Assembly: GCF_012317585.1 (NCBI RefSeq)
Contig: NZ_CP042909.1
Span: 186,001 to 250,000 of the forward strand
DNA: 64,000 bases
Source of the DNA: Thermosulfurimonas marina
Lineage (GTDB): Bacteria; Desulfobacterota; Thermodesulfobacteria; Thermodesulfobacteriales; Thermodesulfobacteriaceae
Direction of reading: 5' to 3'
Shown: in pieces, positions 1 through 8,728 of the stretch
How positions within the stretch are numbered: the first letter of the stretch is position 1
How the letters are laid out: the number at the start of each line of letters is the position of its first letter
The notes under the pieces: model-generated
The model's input: the letters and a program-made list of their open reading frames with translations, nothing else
The model's database searches: none
What the model was told of the DNA's origin: nothing
Program-made: the position numbers and the translations under genes

Positions 1-362
1 CCAAGCGGAGGCTGATAAGAGACGTCCCGGACTATCCCCTCCTTTTTCTCCTGGCCCTGGCCGATGCCCTTTCCGCCCGGGGTCCGGCCTCCGAACCGGA
101 CACCGCCGAAAGGCTCGCGGCCCTCCTTGAAGACCTCCGTCGCTTCGAAGAGGAGGTCCTGGCCCCGGCAGAACGGGAACGCCTTCTCACCGGGCACGAC
201 CTCATCGCCCTGGGCCTCAAGCCGGGCCCCTTTTTCCGGGAGATCCTGGAGGCCGTAGAGGAGGCCCGGGTAGAAGGGAGGGTGAGAGACCGGGAGGAGG
301 CCCTGGCCTTTGTGCAAGAATATGTTAGAGAAAAAATGAACCTGGGAGAAAGAAATGGTTAA
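1..362 (+). CDS. CCA tRNA nucleotidyltransferase / poly(A) polymerase, C-terminal part
   Basis: Only the C-terminal ~119 residues lie in the window (frame starts at base 3, stop TAA 360-362). The protein would add or repair the CCA end of tRNAs. The tail carries the late hallmark of the family, a helical RNA-binding segment with LLTGHDLIALGLKPGPFFREIL followed by EEAL...VQEYV, which resembles the GxDLxxLGxxPGPxxGxxL element after the HD-type region of these enzymes. The catalytic head is upstream of the window, so CCA-adding and poly(A) polymerase activities cannot be separated. It overlaps modA by 8 bases, suggesting co-transcription. Confidence 0.72.
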   Translation, partial: KRRLIRDVPDYPLLFLLALADALSARGPASEPDTAERLAALLEDLRRFEEEVLAPAERERLLTGHDLIALGLKPGPFFREILEAVEEARVEGRVRDREEALAFVQEYVREKMNLGERNG

Positions 363-1212
363 AAAAGTCCTCCTTTTCTGGGCCCTGCTGGGGCTTTGGG
401 TGGCGGTGGCCGGGGCGGAAAAGAGGCTTCTAATCTTTGCGGGCTCGGCTTCCAAACCCGCCACCGAAGAGGCCGCCCGGGTCTTTGAACGGCGCACGGG
501 CACCAAGGTGGATCTGGTTTTCGGGGGTTCAGGCTTCGTCCTCTCCCAGATGCTCCTCAGCCACAAAGGGGACCTCTATTTCCCGGGTTCTTCAGACTAC
601 ATGGAGCTAGCCAAAGAAAAGGGAGCGGTCCTTTCGGAAACCGAAAGGCGGGTGGTCTATCTGGTCCCGGCCATCATCGTCGCCCGGGGAAATCCCAAAC
701 ACATCCGGGGGCTCCGGGACCTCCTGCGCCCCGAGGTGCGCGTGGCCATAGCCAATCCGGAAGGGGTCTGCCTGGGAGCTTATGCAGTGGAGGTCCTTGA
801 AAAAAGTCTTTCGCCGGAAGAAGTGCGCCTTTTTCGGAAAAAATTGGTCAACTATACCGGAAGCTGTGCCAAGACCGCCGCGGTGGTGGCCTTGGGAGCG
901 GTGGACGCGGTCCTCGGCTGGCGGGTCTTTGCCCTCTGGGATCCAGAGCATCTGGAGGTGGTAAAACTCAAGCCCCAGGAGGTAGCCCGGGTGGGCTATA
1001 TCCCCATTGCGGTTTCCCGCTTCAGCCAAAACCGGAAACTGGCCGAAGATTTCATTCGTTTTCTCCTTTCCGAAGAAGGCCGGGCCATCTTTCGGCGCCA
1101 CGGCTATTTTATGAGCCCGGAGGAGGCCTTTGCCTGGCTGGGGGAGAAAAAACCGGTGGGGGGCCGCTTTGAGGTCCCCCGGAGCTGGCTTGAAGGGGCT
1201 CATGAACCTTAG
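355..1212 (+). CDS. modA: molybdate/tungstate ABC transporter, periplasmic binding protein
   Basis: Periplasmic solute receptor of the ModABC importer that captures molybdate or tungstate. A Sec signal peptide is visible (residues 1-21: KK, hydrophobic core, AGA cleavage site), followed by a type-2 periplasmic binding fold with the ModA opening LLIFAGSASKP, the conserved Asp-rich stretch GDLYFPGSSDY near residue 75, and VALGAVDAVLGWRV near residue 180. ATG 355 overlaps the upstream stop and lies directly before modB (11-base overlap) and modC. The metal matters locally because a Mo/W-pterin oxidoreductase is encoded at 40890-43415. Molybdate versus tungstate preference cannot be read from the sequence. 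Confidence 0.88.
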   Translation: MVKKVLLFWALLGLWVAVAGAEKRLLIFAGSASKPATEEAARVFERRTGTKVDLVFGGSGFVLSQMLLSHKGDLYFPGSSDYMELAKEKGAVLSETERRVVYLVPAIIVARGNPKHIRGLRDLLRPEVRVAIANPEGVCLGAYAVEVLEKSLSPEEVRLFRKKLVNYTGSCAKTAAVVALGAVDAVLGWRVFALWDPEHLEVVKLKPQEVARVGYIPIAVSRFSQNRKLAEDFIRFLLSEEGRAIFRRHGYFMSPEEAFAWLGEKKPVGGRFEVPRSWLEGAHEP

Positions 1213-1957
1213 GCGCCTGACCCTTACGGCCCTTCTGAGCCTTGCGGGTTTTTACCTCCTCCTGATCCTTTCCCTCCTCTATTTTCTCCAGGGGTCCGAA
1301 GCCCTGGGCACCCTCCTTTCCGCACGGGTGCTCTATAGCCTGCGCCTGAGCCTCCTCTGTGCCAGCGGGGCCAGCCTTTTTTCCCTTCTCCTGGGTCTTC
1401 CGGCGGCCTACGCCCTTTCCCGCCACCGCTTCCCCGGCCGAAGACTGGTGGACACCCTCCTTGAACTCCCCCTGGTGGTCTCTCCGGCGGCCCTGGGAGC
1501 CATGATCCTCATCTTTTTCAACACCCCCCTTGCGGAAAAGTGGAAGGCCCTTTTTGTGCTGGCCCTTCCGGGCATTGTGCTGGCCCAGTTTGCCACCGTG
1601 GCCGGGCTCTGTGTGAGACTCCTTAAGGCCGCCCTGGACGAAATTCCGACCCGCTATGAAGAAGTAGCCCGCAGCCTAGGGGCCACGCCGCTCAGGGCCT
1701 TTCTTACCGTGACCCTTCCCCTCTGTCGGCGGGGGCTCCTTTCGGCCCTGGTCCTCACCTGGGCCAAGGCCCTGGGGGAGTTTGGAGCCACCTTTACCGT
1801 AGCCGGTTCCATGCCCTTCCGCACGGAGACCCTCCCCATCGCCATCTACCTCCATCTTTCCAGCGCAGATCTTCAGGCCGCGGCCCTTCTCACCCTGGTC
1901 CTGGTAATCACCGGCCTGGGAATCCTCTATCTGGTAAGGGTTCTGGGGCGTGCTTGA
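1202..1957 (+). CDS. modB: molybdate/tungstate ABC transporter permease
   Basis: Inner-membrane channel subunit of the ModABC importer, 251 residues. About five to six hydrophobic helices are visible (for example residues 9-31, 48-72, 88-106, 115-138), and the cytoplasmic EAA-type coupling loop EVARSLGATPLRAFLTVTLP lies near residues 153-173, followed by LGEFGATFTVAG, a motif typical of ModB/CysTW permeases. ATG 1202 is chosen because the frame upstream lies inside modA and the protein then begins with a short basic N terminus. It overlaps modA by 11 bases and modC by 8, so the three are translationally coupled. Confidence 0.9.
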   Translation: MNLRRLTLTALLSLAGFYLLLILSLLYFLQGSEALGTLLSARVLYSLRLSLLCASGASLFSLLLGLPAAYALSRHRFPGRRLVDTLLELPLVVSPAALGAMILIFFNTPLAEKWKALFVLALPGIVLAQFATVAGLCVRLLKAALDEIPTRYEEVARSLGATPLRAFLTVTLPLCRRGLLSALVLTWAKALGEFGATFTVAGSMPFRTETLPIAIYLHLSSADLQAAALLTLVLVITGLGILYLVRVLGRA

Positions 1958-3014
1958 AGTCAGGGATCTTTCGGCCCGGGCCGGAAGCTTCTTCCTCGAG
2001 AGGGTCTCCTTCGCCCTTGACCGGGGACAAACCCTGGCCATAGTAGGTCCTACCGGGGCGGGAAAGACCCTTCTTCTGGAGACCCTTCTCGGCTTGAGAC
2101 CCCGGCTGGCGGGGACCATCCGGGTGGAGGAGCGTCGAGTGGAAGGGCTTCCGGTAGAACAGCGAAGGCTGGCCTATCTTCCCCAGGATTTGGCCCTCTT
2201 TCCCCATCTTTCCGTGGAAGAAAATATCTTTTACGGACCCCGGGTTTCCCAACGACGGCCCCCTCCGGAAATGGAAGAGATTCTGGAAGTGCTCGGTCTT
2301 CGGGATCTTCTTCACCGCAAAGTGGATGGCCTTTCCGGCGGGGAGCGTCAGCGGGTAGCCCTGGCCCGGGCCCTGGCTGCCGGGGCCCGGGTCCTTCTCC
2401 TGGACGAACCCCTCTCGGCCCTGCACGAGGCCCTTCGGCGCGAGCTCTGGCTCCTTCTGCGTGAAATGCAGCAGCGCTACGGTCTCACCTATCTCCTGGT
2501 AACCCACGACCTCGAAGAGGCCTTCTTTCTGGGCCATCGGGTAGGAGTCCTGATGGGGGGAAGACTCCTGCGGGAGGGGCCCGCGGAGGAAATCTGGCGC
2601 GACCCCCGACATCCGGAAGTAGCCCGCTTTCTCGGAGTGCGCAACCTCTTTTGCGGGGTCCTCCAGCGGAAAGACCAGCGTCTTTTCGTGGAAGTCCCGG
2701 GACTCGGATCCTTGACCATCTGGGGCCGGAAAGGACCCCACGAGGGAGAAATCATGATCGGGATCCGTCCCGAAGAGATCATCTTCCTACGGGAAGAACG
2801 CCTGAAAAAGGAGCAGGAAAATCTCTTCCGGGTTCGGGTCAAGGATCTCTTTTCCGTCCGGGAAAGCTGGTGGGTGGTGCTGGAGGCCGAAAGAGGGGCC
2901 CGGCTTGAGGCCCGCCTTCCGGATTTTGCCCTGCACAAGCTCGGCCTTTTTCCAGGGTGCAAGGCCCTTATAATTTTGCCTGCGGAAAAACTCCTCCTGC
3001 TCCGGCCCCTCTGA
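1950..3014 (+). CDS. modC: molybdate/tungstate ABC transporter ATP-binding protein
   Basis: Cytoplasmic ATPase that powers the ModABC importer (354 residues). Walker A GPTGAGKT is at 33-40, Q-loop near 79, signature LSGGERQ at 128-134, Walker B LLLDEP at 149-154 and H-loop histidine at 186. The last ~115 residues form a TOBE-like regulatory domain (GIRPEEIIFLREE region), as in ModC/PotA-type ATPases. Start is GTG 1950, overlapping modB by 8 bases; no better ATG exists before the conserved LEVRDLS opening. The modC stop is 45 bases before bioA, so the biotin operon could be transcribed from the same message. Confidence 0.9.
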   Translation: MLEVRDLSARAGSFFLERVSFALDRGQTLAIVGPTGAGKTLLLETLLGLRPRLAGTIRVEERRVEGLPVEQRRLAYLPQDLALFPHLSVEENIFYGPRVSQRRPPPEMEEILEVLGLRDLLHRKVDGLSGGERQRVALARALAAGARVLLLDEPLSALHEALRRELWLLLREMQQRYGLTYLLVTHDLEEAFFLGHRVGVLMGGRLLREGPAEEIWRDPRHPEVARFLGVRNLFCGVLQRKDQRLFVEVPGLGSLTIWGRKGPHEGEIMIGIRPEEIIFLREERLKKEQENLFRVRVKDLFSVRESWWVVLEAERGARLEARLPDFALHKLGLFPGCKALIILPAEKLLLLRPL

Positions 3015-3059
3015 CCGGAAGGGCTTTTGTGGTAGTTTTCCAAAAAGTAGGAGGTGGCT

Positions 3060-4445
3060 ATGGACCCCAAACGTGTCCTGGAAATTGATCGCCGGCACCT
3101 CTGGCACCCTTACACTCAGATGAAGGATTATGAAGATCGCCATCCCCCGGTGATCACCCGCGCCCGAGGTCTCAAGCTTTACGCCGCCGATGGTCGCGAA
3201 TTTTACGACACCATCTCCTCCTGGTGGTGTAACCTCCACGGACACCTCCATCCGGCCTTAAATCAGGCCCTCATTGAACAGCTCCAACGCCTGGAGCACG
3301 TGAATTTCGCAGGATTCACCCACCCTTACGCCGCGGAGGTGGTGGAACGGCTGCTCAGATTTTTACCCCCGGAACTCTCCCGCTTTTTCTTCTCCGACAA
3401 CGGTTCCACCGCGGTGGAGGTGGCCCTGAAGATGGCCTTTCAGTTCTGGCAGAACCTGGGCGAGACCCGGCGCACGCGCTTTCTGGCCCTCCGAGAGGCC
3501 TATCACGGGGATACCCTGGGGGCAGTGAGCGTGGGCGGGGTGGATCTCTTTTTCCGGCTCTACCGGCCGCTTACCTTCGAGGCCCTGCGGGCCCCCGCTC
3601 CCTACTGTTATCGCTGCCCGGAAAACCCGAAACACCGTTTCACCCTGGAGGCCTCCGAGCCTTCCTGCGGCCTTTCCTGCCTTTCGGCCCTGGAAGAAAT
3701 CCTTTCCGCCCACGCCGAAGAACTCTGCGCGGTGATCGTAGAGCCCCGGCTTTTGGCCGCCGGAGGCATGCTGGTCTATCCCGCGGAGTATCTACGGGGC
3801 CTGAGGGAACTCTGCGACCGCTATCGGGTGCTCCTTATCTTTGACGAGGTAGCCACAGGCTTTGGTCGTACCGGCTACATGTTTGCCTTCGAGAGCGCCG
3901 GAGTGGTCCCGGACCTCCTCTGTCTCTCCAAGGGGCTTACCGCAGGCTACCTCCCCCTGGCCCTTACGGTAACCACCGAGGAGGTCTTCCAGGCCTTTTA
4001 CGCCGACTGGCGCGAGGGCAAGACCTTCTATCACGGACACACCTTCACCGCCAATCCCCTGGCCTGTGCGGTGGCGGCAGCCAACCTGCGCCTTTTCGAG
4101 GAGGAAAGACCCCTGGAGAAGGGCCGAAAAGTGCGGGAATTTTTCCACCGCCGACTGCGGGAACTCTTTTCCGAACGGCCCTATGTGGGGGACATTCGCT
4201 ACCTGGGCTACGTAGGGGCCCTGGAACTGGTGCGGGACCGGGAAACGGCCGAGCCCTTCCCGGCCGAAAGGCGTCTCGGATTCCAGATCTATATGGCCTC
4301 TCTGGAGGAAGGTCTGGTCCTAAGGCCTCTGGGGGATGTGATTTACTGGTTTCTACCCCTGTGCGTGACCGAGGAGGAACTGGAGGATATTTTGACCCGC
4401 AGCCTGCGGGTAATAGACCGGGTGGTCAAGGAGAACCTTCGGTAA
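3060..4445 (+). CDS. bioA: adenosylmethionine-8-amino-7-oxononanoate aminotransferase
   Basis: PLP-dependent class-III aminotransferase of biotin synthesis: transfers the amino group of SAM to KAPA to give DAPA. Seen: the BioA opening HLWHPYTQM near residue 13, SSWW near 53, SDNGSTAVEVALK near 112, FDEVATGFGRTG with the PLP-ring Asp near 262, and the Schiff-base Lys in LSKGLTAGYLPLA near 291. The ATG at 3060 has GGAGG five bases upstream, whereas the GTG at 3054 overlaps that ribosome site. Two extra cysteine pairs (CYRC, CGLSC) fall near residues 183-207. The stop and the bioF start share TAATG. Confidence 0.95.
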   Translation: MDPKRVLEIDRRHLWHPYTQMKDYEDRHPPVITRARGLKLYAADGREFYDTISSWWCNLHGHLHPALNQALIEQLQRLEHVNFAGFTHPYAAEVVERLLRFLPPELSRFFFSDNGSTAVEVALKMAFQFWQNLGETRRTRFLALREAYHGDTLGAVSVGGVDLFFRLYRPLTFEALRAPAPYCYRCPENPKHRFTLEASEPSCGLSCLSALEEILSAHAEELCAVIVEPRLLAAGGMLVYPAEYLRGLRELCDRYRVLLIFDEVATGFGRTGYMFAFESAGVVPDLLCLSKGLTAGYLPLALTVTTEEVFQAFYADWREGKTFYHGHTFTANPLACAVAAANLRLFEEERPLEKGRKVREFFHRRLRELFSERPYVGDIRYLGYVGALELVRDRETAEPFPAERRLGFQIYMASLEEGLVLRPLGDVIYWFLPLCVTEEELEDILTRSLRVIDRVVKENLR

Positions 4446-5590
4446 TGCTCGAAGATCTGCACCGGGAGCTTTCCGAAATCGGTCAGCGGGGGCGCTTACG
4501 CACCCTGCGCACCATCGAGGAGCGGCGCGGGGCCTGGGTCAAAATCGAGGGGCGCTGGCTCCTCAATCTTTCCTCTAACGACTATTTGGGGCTTTCCACG
4601 GAAATCTCCCTCGGAGAACTTGCGGAGAAGCTCTCTCTTTTCGGACTGGGAGCCGGGGCCGCCCGGCTCCTTTCCGGAAACCACGCTCTTTATGAGGCCT
4701 TGGAGGGCCGCCTTTACGAACTTTACGGACGCCCGGCCCTCATCTTCGGAAGCGGTTATCTGGCCAATCTGGGAGTGCTCTCCGGGCTCTGTGGCCGCAG
4801 AGACGCCATCTTTGCCGACAAACTGGTCCACGCCAGCCTCATTGACGGAATGCGTCTTTCTGGAGCCACCTTTTACCGTTATCCCCATGGGGATCTCGAG
4901 GCCCTCGAGGACCTCCTGCGCCGCAAGCGCGGGCGGCACCGCCGGGCCCTCATCGTCACCGAATCGGTCTTCAGTATGGACGGAGATTTTCCGGATCTTC
5001 CCGCTCTGGTGGAAATCAAGGAACGCTACGGGGCCTTTCTGGTGCTTGATGAGGCCCACGCGGTGGGGGTCTTCGGAAGGCGGGGGCTGGGTCTTGCCGA
5101 AGAGACCGGCACCCTCCAGGAGGTAGATCTCATTTTGGGTACCTTCGGCAAGGCCTTCGGGGCCTACGGGGCCTTCGTGGTTTCCGCAGAAGAGGTGCGC
5201 CGTTACCTCATCCATCGGGCCCGGAGTTTTATCTTCACCACCGCCCTTCCGGCGGTGGTGGTGGCCGGAGCCCTGGCGGGCCTCGAGCGCGCGGTGGAGG
5301 CTGGAGAGCGCCGAAGGAGGGTGCGCAAGCTCGCCCGCCGCCTGCGCCGGGCCCTGGGTCTTGACCAGGGAGGGCTAGCCGATGAAGTACCCATTGTGCC
5401 CGTAGTGGTAGGGGAGGACCGCCGAGCGCTCGAACTTTCCGAAAGGCTTTTTGCGGCCGGCTTTCTGGCCCCGGCCATCCGCCCCCCCACCGTGCCCGAG
5501 GGCACCGCCCGACTGAGGCTTTCCCTTTCGGCCTCCATGGACGGGAAAGATCTGGAAAGACTACCGCCCCTCCTCCGGGAGACCTCATGA
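4445..5590 (+). CDS. bioF: 8-amino-7-oxononanoate synthase
   Basis: PLP-dependent alpha-oxoamine synthase that condenses pimeloyl-ACP/CoA with alanine to KAPA. The 381-residue protein shows LSSNDYLGL near residue 42, the small-residue stretch GAGAARLLSGNH near 69, LDEAHAVGVFG near 201 and the PLP-Lys motif LGTFGKAFGAYG (Lys near 236). The start ATG overlaps the bioA stop (TAATG), so translation is coupled; in-frame upstream codons lie inside bioA. Together with bioA, bioG, bioC, bioD and bioB it makes a complete late biotin pathway plus the BioC route to pimeloyl-ACP. Confidence 0.95.
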   Translation: MLEDLHRELSEIGQRGRLRTLRTIEERRGAWVKIEGRWLLNLSSNDYLGLSTEISLGELAEKLSLFGLGAGAARLLSGNHALYEALEGRLYELYGRPALIFGSGYLANLGVLSGLCGRRDAIFADKLVHASLIDGMRLSGATFYRYPHGDLEALEDLLRRKRGRHRRALIVTESVFSMDGDFPDLPALVEIKERYGAFLVLDEAHAVGVFGRRGLGLAEETGTLQEVDLILGTFGKAFGAYGAFVVSAEEVRRYLIHRARSFIFTTALPAVVVAGALAGLERAVEAGERRRRVRKLARRLRRALGLDQGGLADEVPIVPVVVGEDRRALELSERLFAAGFLAPAIRPPTVPEGTARLRLSLSASMDGKDLERLPPLLRETS

Positions 5591-6273
5591 AGCTCGAGCT
5601 TCTGGGAGATCCGGGGGCGGAAGAACTCCTGGTCTTTTTTGTAGGCTGGGGAATGGACGCCCGGCCCTTCGAGGCCCTGGTGCCCGAGGGCCTGCGGGTG
5701 GCCCTCCTTTTTGACTATCGCCATCCGGAGCTTCCCCCCCTTCCGAGGGCTCGGCGGATCAAGGTTTTGGCCTGGTCCCTGGGAGTGCGGATGGCCCTGG
5801 AGTGCCTGGCGCAAATTTCGGCAGAGGCCGCCCTCCTGGTGGCCGGCACCGGGGCCTTCGCCCACCCTCGGTGGGGGATAGACCCCCGTCTGGTGCGCCT
5901 TACTTTAGAGGGCCTAAAAAGGGAAGGCGAAGGAGTCCGGACGCGTTTTTTTGAAAGGATGTTTGCCCAAAGACAAGAGTGCGAAAGATTTTTCAAAGGG
6001 CGGCCGGCACGCCAACTTCCCGAGGTCATAGAAGAACTGGAAAGGGCCCTGACCCTTCCTCCCCTCTTTCCCCGAAATCTTCCCCGCAAAATCCCCATGA
6101 TGGCCCTTATTCCGGAAAAAGACCGCATTTTCCCTCCCCAGGCCCAGCAAAGATTCTGGACCGCCGAAGGAATTCCTTTTATCTTCCTCGACCGGGGCCA
6201 TTTCCCCTTCTATGCCCTGCGGGATCTCCGGGAATTCTGGAGGACTTACACTCATGATATGTTTAAGCCTTGA
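5587..6273 (+). CDS. bioG: pimeloyl-ACP methyl ester esterase (DUF452 / BioG type)
   Basis: Small alpha/beta hydrolase expected to demethylate pimeloyl-ACP methyl ester, ending the BioC cycle. The DUF452/BioG hallmark FFVGWGMD is at residues 17-24, DYR near 43-45, the nucleophile elbow AWSLGV with Ser64, a candidate acid Asp179 and RGHFPFY with His205, so a Ser-Asp-His triad is present. At 228 residues it is close to known BioG size and lacks the BioH-type fold opening. It overlaps bioF by 4 bases (ATGA) and sits between bioF and bioC, the usual setting for this esterase. Assignment rests on motif and context. Confidence 0.83.
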   Translation: MKLELLGDPGAEELLVFFVGWGMDARPFEALVPEGLRVALLFDYRHPELPPLPRARRIKVLAWSLGVRMALECLAQISAEAALLVAGTGAFAHPRWGIDPRLVRLTLEGLKREGEGVRTRFFERMFAQRQECERFFKGRPARQLPEVIEELERALTLPPLFPRNLPRKIPMMALIPEKDRIFPPQAQQRFWTAEGIPFIFLDRGHFPFYALRDLREFWRTYTHDMFKP

Positions 6274-6298
6274 AGGACGAAGCAAATCCTAGGGGTTT

Positions 6299-7021
6299 TT
6301 GAAGGCCGTGCTTTCTCGAGAGCTTCTTCGGCGGCGTTTTCGTCGGGCCCTTCCGGGATACGAAAAACAGGCCCGGATTCAGGCCGAAGCCGCCGCAAGA
6401 CTCCTTGAGGCCGTATGCGGGATTTCCTCCTCCTGGCCCCGAATCCTGGAGGTGGGCTGCGGCCCGGGGCTTTTTACCCGCCCGGCCTGTGAGCGGCTAG
6501 AGTTTGAAATCTATTTGGCCTGTGATCTCCTTCCCGAGTGCCGCTCCAAACTCCCCCGGGGGGTCTTCTTCGTGGTGGCCGACGGAGAGGCCCCCCCGGT
6601 GTCCCCGGAGGCCTTCCACCTGGTGGTGTCCTCCTCGGTCATTCAGTGGTTCCGGCGGCCCCGAGAAGGGCTTTTGGCTCTGGCCCGGGCCCTCGCTCCC
6701 GGAGGGGTCCTGGCGGTATCCACCTTCGGCCCGGAGACCTTAAAGGAAATGCCCGGAAGACGCAGACCCCCGGGGCTTCTCTCCCTGGAGACCTGGCTCT
6801 CTTTCAAGCCCCCTTCCTTTCGGCTTCTTGCGGCCGAAAGGGCCCTTCGAAGGATCTCCTGGGAGAGCCCGGGGGAACTTCTCCGCTATCTCAAAGAGAC
6901 CGGGGTGGCCGGAGGCCTTCCCCCGGGGGAGCTGGGGCCCCTGCGCCGATGGCTTTCCGGACCGGGGCCCTTTCACCTCACCTTTGAACTGGAGACCTTT
7001 CTATGGCAACGGGTCGTCTGA
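6299..7021 (+). CDS. bioC: malonyl-ACP O-methyltransferase
   Basis: SAM-dependent class-I methyltransferase that caps malonyl-ACP so the fatty-acid machinery can build the pimeloyl chain. The glycine-rich SAM loop ILEVGCGPGLFT lies near residues 49-60, the post-I acidic residue in LACDLLPE near 78, and SSSVIQWF near 107 is a typical BioC active-site segment. The frame has no ATG near the start: TTG 6299 follows AGGGG, and GTG 6308 is an alternative. An in-frame ATG at 6254 is separated by a stop. The gene overlaps bioD by 19 bases. It is about 10 residues shorter than common BioC. Confidence 0.88.
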   Translation: MKAVLSRELLRRRFRRALPGYEKQARIQAEAAARLLEAVCGISSSWPRILEVGCGPGLFTRPACERLEFEIYLACDLLPECRSKLPRGVFFVVADGEAPPVSPEAFHLVVSSSVIQWFRRPREGLLALARALAPGGVLAVSTFGPETLKEMPGRRRPPGLLSLETWLSFKPPSFRLLAAERALRRISWESPGELLRYLKETGVAGGLPPGELGPLRRWLSGPGPFHLTFELETFLWQRVV

Positions 7022-7701
7022 TCTTTGTAGCCGGAACGGACACCGGAGTGGGAAAGACTGTAGCCTGCGGGCTCCTGGCCCGGGCCTACCGCAAGCTGGG
7101 CCTTAAGGTGATCACCGCCAAACCCGTACAGACCGGGGCCCGCGAGCCCGAGGACCTCCTTCTCCATCGGCGTCTCATGGACCTTCCCCCGGATCCTCCG
7201 GAACTCCTTTCCCTCACCTGCCCTTATCTCTTCTCCTATCCCGCGGCCCCCATCACCGCGGCCGCCCGAGAAGGAAAAAAAGTGGACTTAAAAGTCCTCC
7301 TTGAGTCTTTAAAGGCCCTTCTTTTCCGCTACGAGATGGTCCTGGTGGAAGGGGCCGGGGGGCTTTATGTGCCTTACACGGAAGAGGCTACCTTTCTGGA
7401 CCTCATCCAGTATTTTATGGCCCCGGTGGTGGTGGTCTCTGCGGCCCGGTTGGGCACCATCAACCATACCCTGCTTACCCTGGAGGCCTTGCGCTCCCGG
7501 GGCCTGGTGGTTCCGGCCCTCTTTTACAATCGTTTTTTTGAAACCGAGCCTTATCTGGCTTCCGAAAGCCTGCGGGAGATTCAGCGCCGGGCAGGCCCGC
7601 TTGCGGTCTTCGAGATGCCCTCCCTTTCCGAAAAAAATCTGGTGGAGATCACCGAGGCCCTCAAAGAGTTTCTGAAAGAGACTCCGGGGCTCAGACCTTA
7701 A
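7003..7701 (+). CDS. bioD: ATP-dependent dethiobiotin synthetase
   Basis: Closes the ureido ring of DAPA with CO2 and ATP to form dethiobiotin. The modified P-loop GTDTGVGKT is at residues 11-19, the KPVQTG substrate segment at 40-45, and LVEGAGGLYVPYT near 114 matches the second nucleotide-binding stretch of BioD. Length (232) is normal. ATG 7003 overlaps the end of bioC, and the 3' end overlaps the convergent bioB by 11 bases, so the two transcripts must run into each other. Confidence 0.94.
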   Translation: MATGRLIFVAGTDTGVGKTVACGLLARAYRKLGLKVITAKPVQTGAREPEDLLLHRRLMDLPPDPPELLSLTCPYLFSYPAAPITAAAREGKKVDLKVLLESLKALLFRYEMVLVEGAGGLYVPYTEEATFLDLIQYFMAPVVVVSAARLGTINHTLLTLEALRSRGLVVPALFYNRFFETEPYLASESLREIQRRAGPLAVFEMPSLSEKNLVEITEALKEFLKETPGLRP

Positions 7702-8620
7702 GGCCGCAGGTGTAGCCCAGGTCTTCTATAAGCCTGCGGTCGTCGGAGAGGCGGCGTCCGCGGGTGGTAAGGTAATTTCCCACCATGAGGGCGTCACAGA
7801 CGAGAGGCACCAGGGCCTGAAGTTCGCGCAGGTTGAATTCCCGCCCCCCACAGACCCGGATCTGGGTCCGGGGGAGAGAAAGGCGCAGGACCACCAGGAT
7901 GGCCAAACACTTAAGCGGGGTAAGGAAGTTCGCTCCCGCAAGCGGGGTCCCGGGGATGGGGTGGAGAAAATTTACGGGCACGGAGTCCGGGGAAAGCTCC
8001 GCCAGGGTCTCGGCAAACTCCAGGACCTCCTCCGGCCCCTCCCCCAGCCCGAAGATCCCCCCGCAGCAGAGGGAAAGGCCCACCTCCTTGACCCTTAAGG
8101 CCGTCTCGTAGCGGTCGCGCCAGCGCTGGGTGGTGCAGATCCGGGGGTAGAAGCTTTCGGCGGTCTCCAGATTGTGGTGATAGCGGGAAAGGCCGGCCTC
8201 TTTGAGGGCCTGGAGTTCCTCCCGTCCCAGGGTCCCCAGGGAAGCGCAGAGCTTGAGCCCAGGAAATTCCCGGCGGCAGCGTGCGATCACCCGGAGAAGG
8301 CGCTCAAGCTCCCGGCCCGAAAGGCGCACCCCACTGGTCACGAAGCTGAAGCGATCCACTCCGGCCCGGGCCGCCTCTTCTACGGCCCGCAGGAGCCGAT
8401 CTTCGGAAAGGAGGGGATAGACCGGGGCCTCGGTCTGCCAGTGGGCCGACTGGGCGCAAAAGCGACAGTCGGAGGGGCAGCGGCCGCTTTTGGCGTTCAC
8501 GATGGCGCAGGTCTCCACCCGGGAGCCGAAGACCTCCTCCCGCAGCCGCCGGGCCTCCTCCAGATAGGGCCAGAGGGGCACCTTCCCGGAAAGGATCCCG
8601 CGCAGGGTCTCTTTTTCCAT
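7691..8620 (-). CDS. bioB: biotin synthase (radical SAM)
   Basis: Inserts sulfur into dethiobiotin to give biotin. The radical-SAM cluster motif RCPSDCRFCAQS has Cys at 48, 52 and 55; YHHNLETA near 150, the GGIFGLGEG loop near 185 and VPVNFLHPIPGTPL near 215 are BioB-specific. Length (309) is near normal. The ATG is preceded by only a short GAGG element. It is the only bio gene on the minus strand and faces bioD tail-to-tail, so it needs its own promoter in the ~60 bases between its start and the porin terminator. Confidence 0.95.
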   Translation of the reverse strand: MEKETLRGILSGKVPLWPYLEEARRLREEVFGSRVETCAIVNAKSGRCPSDCRFCAQSAHWQTEAPVYPLLSEDRLLRAVEEAARAGVDRFSFVTSGVRLSGRELERLLRVIARCRREFPGLKLCASLGTLGREELQALKEAGLSRYHHNLETAESFYPRICTTQRWRDRYETALRVKEVGLSLCCGGIFGLGEGPEEVLEFAETLAELSPDSVPVNFLHPIPGTPLAGANFLTPLKCLAILVVLRLSLPRTQIRVCGGREFNLRELQALVPLVCDALMVGNYLTTRGRRLSDDRRLIEDLGYTCGLKV

Positions 8621-8681
8621 CCTCGAGGGTCCGGAGTTTTTTCGAAAGCTCTATTTAACCCGGGTCTTAAAAATAAAAAAA

Positions 8682-8704
8682 GGGCGGGGGCCTTCGCCCC
8701 GCCC
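8682..8704 (-). terminator. intrinsic terminator after the DUF3373-type porin gene
   Basis: Read on the minus strand, GGGCGGGG (pairing 8697-8704 with 8682-8689) forms an eight-pair GC stem with a seven-base loop, followed by a long T-rich run (A-rich on plus, 8671-8681). It lies 24 bases after the porin stop and would isolate the porin from bioB further along the same strand. Confidence 0.85.
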
Positions 8705-8728
8705 CTGAGAGCCCCTCGGTAAGGCCCC

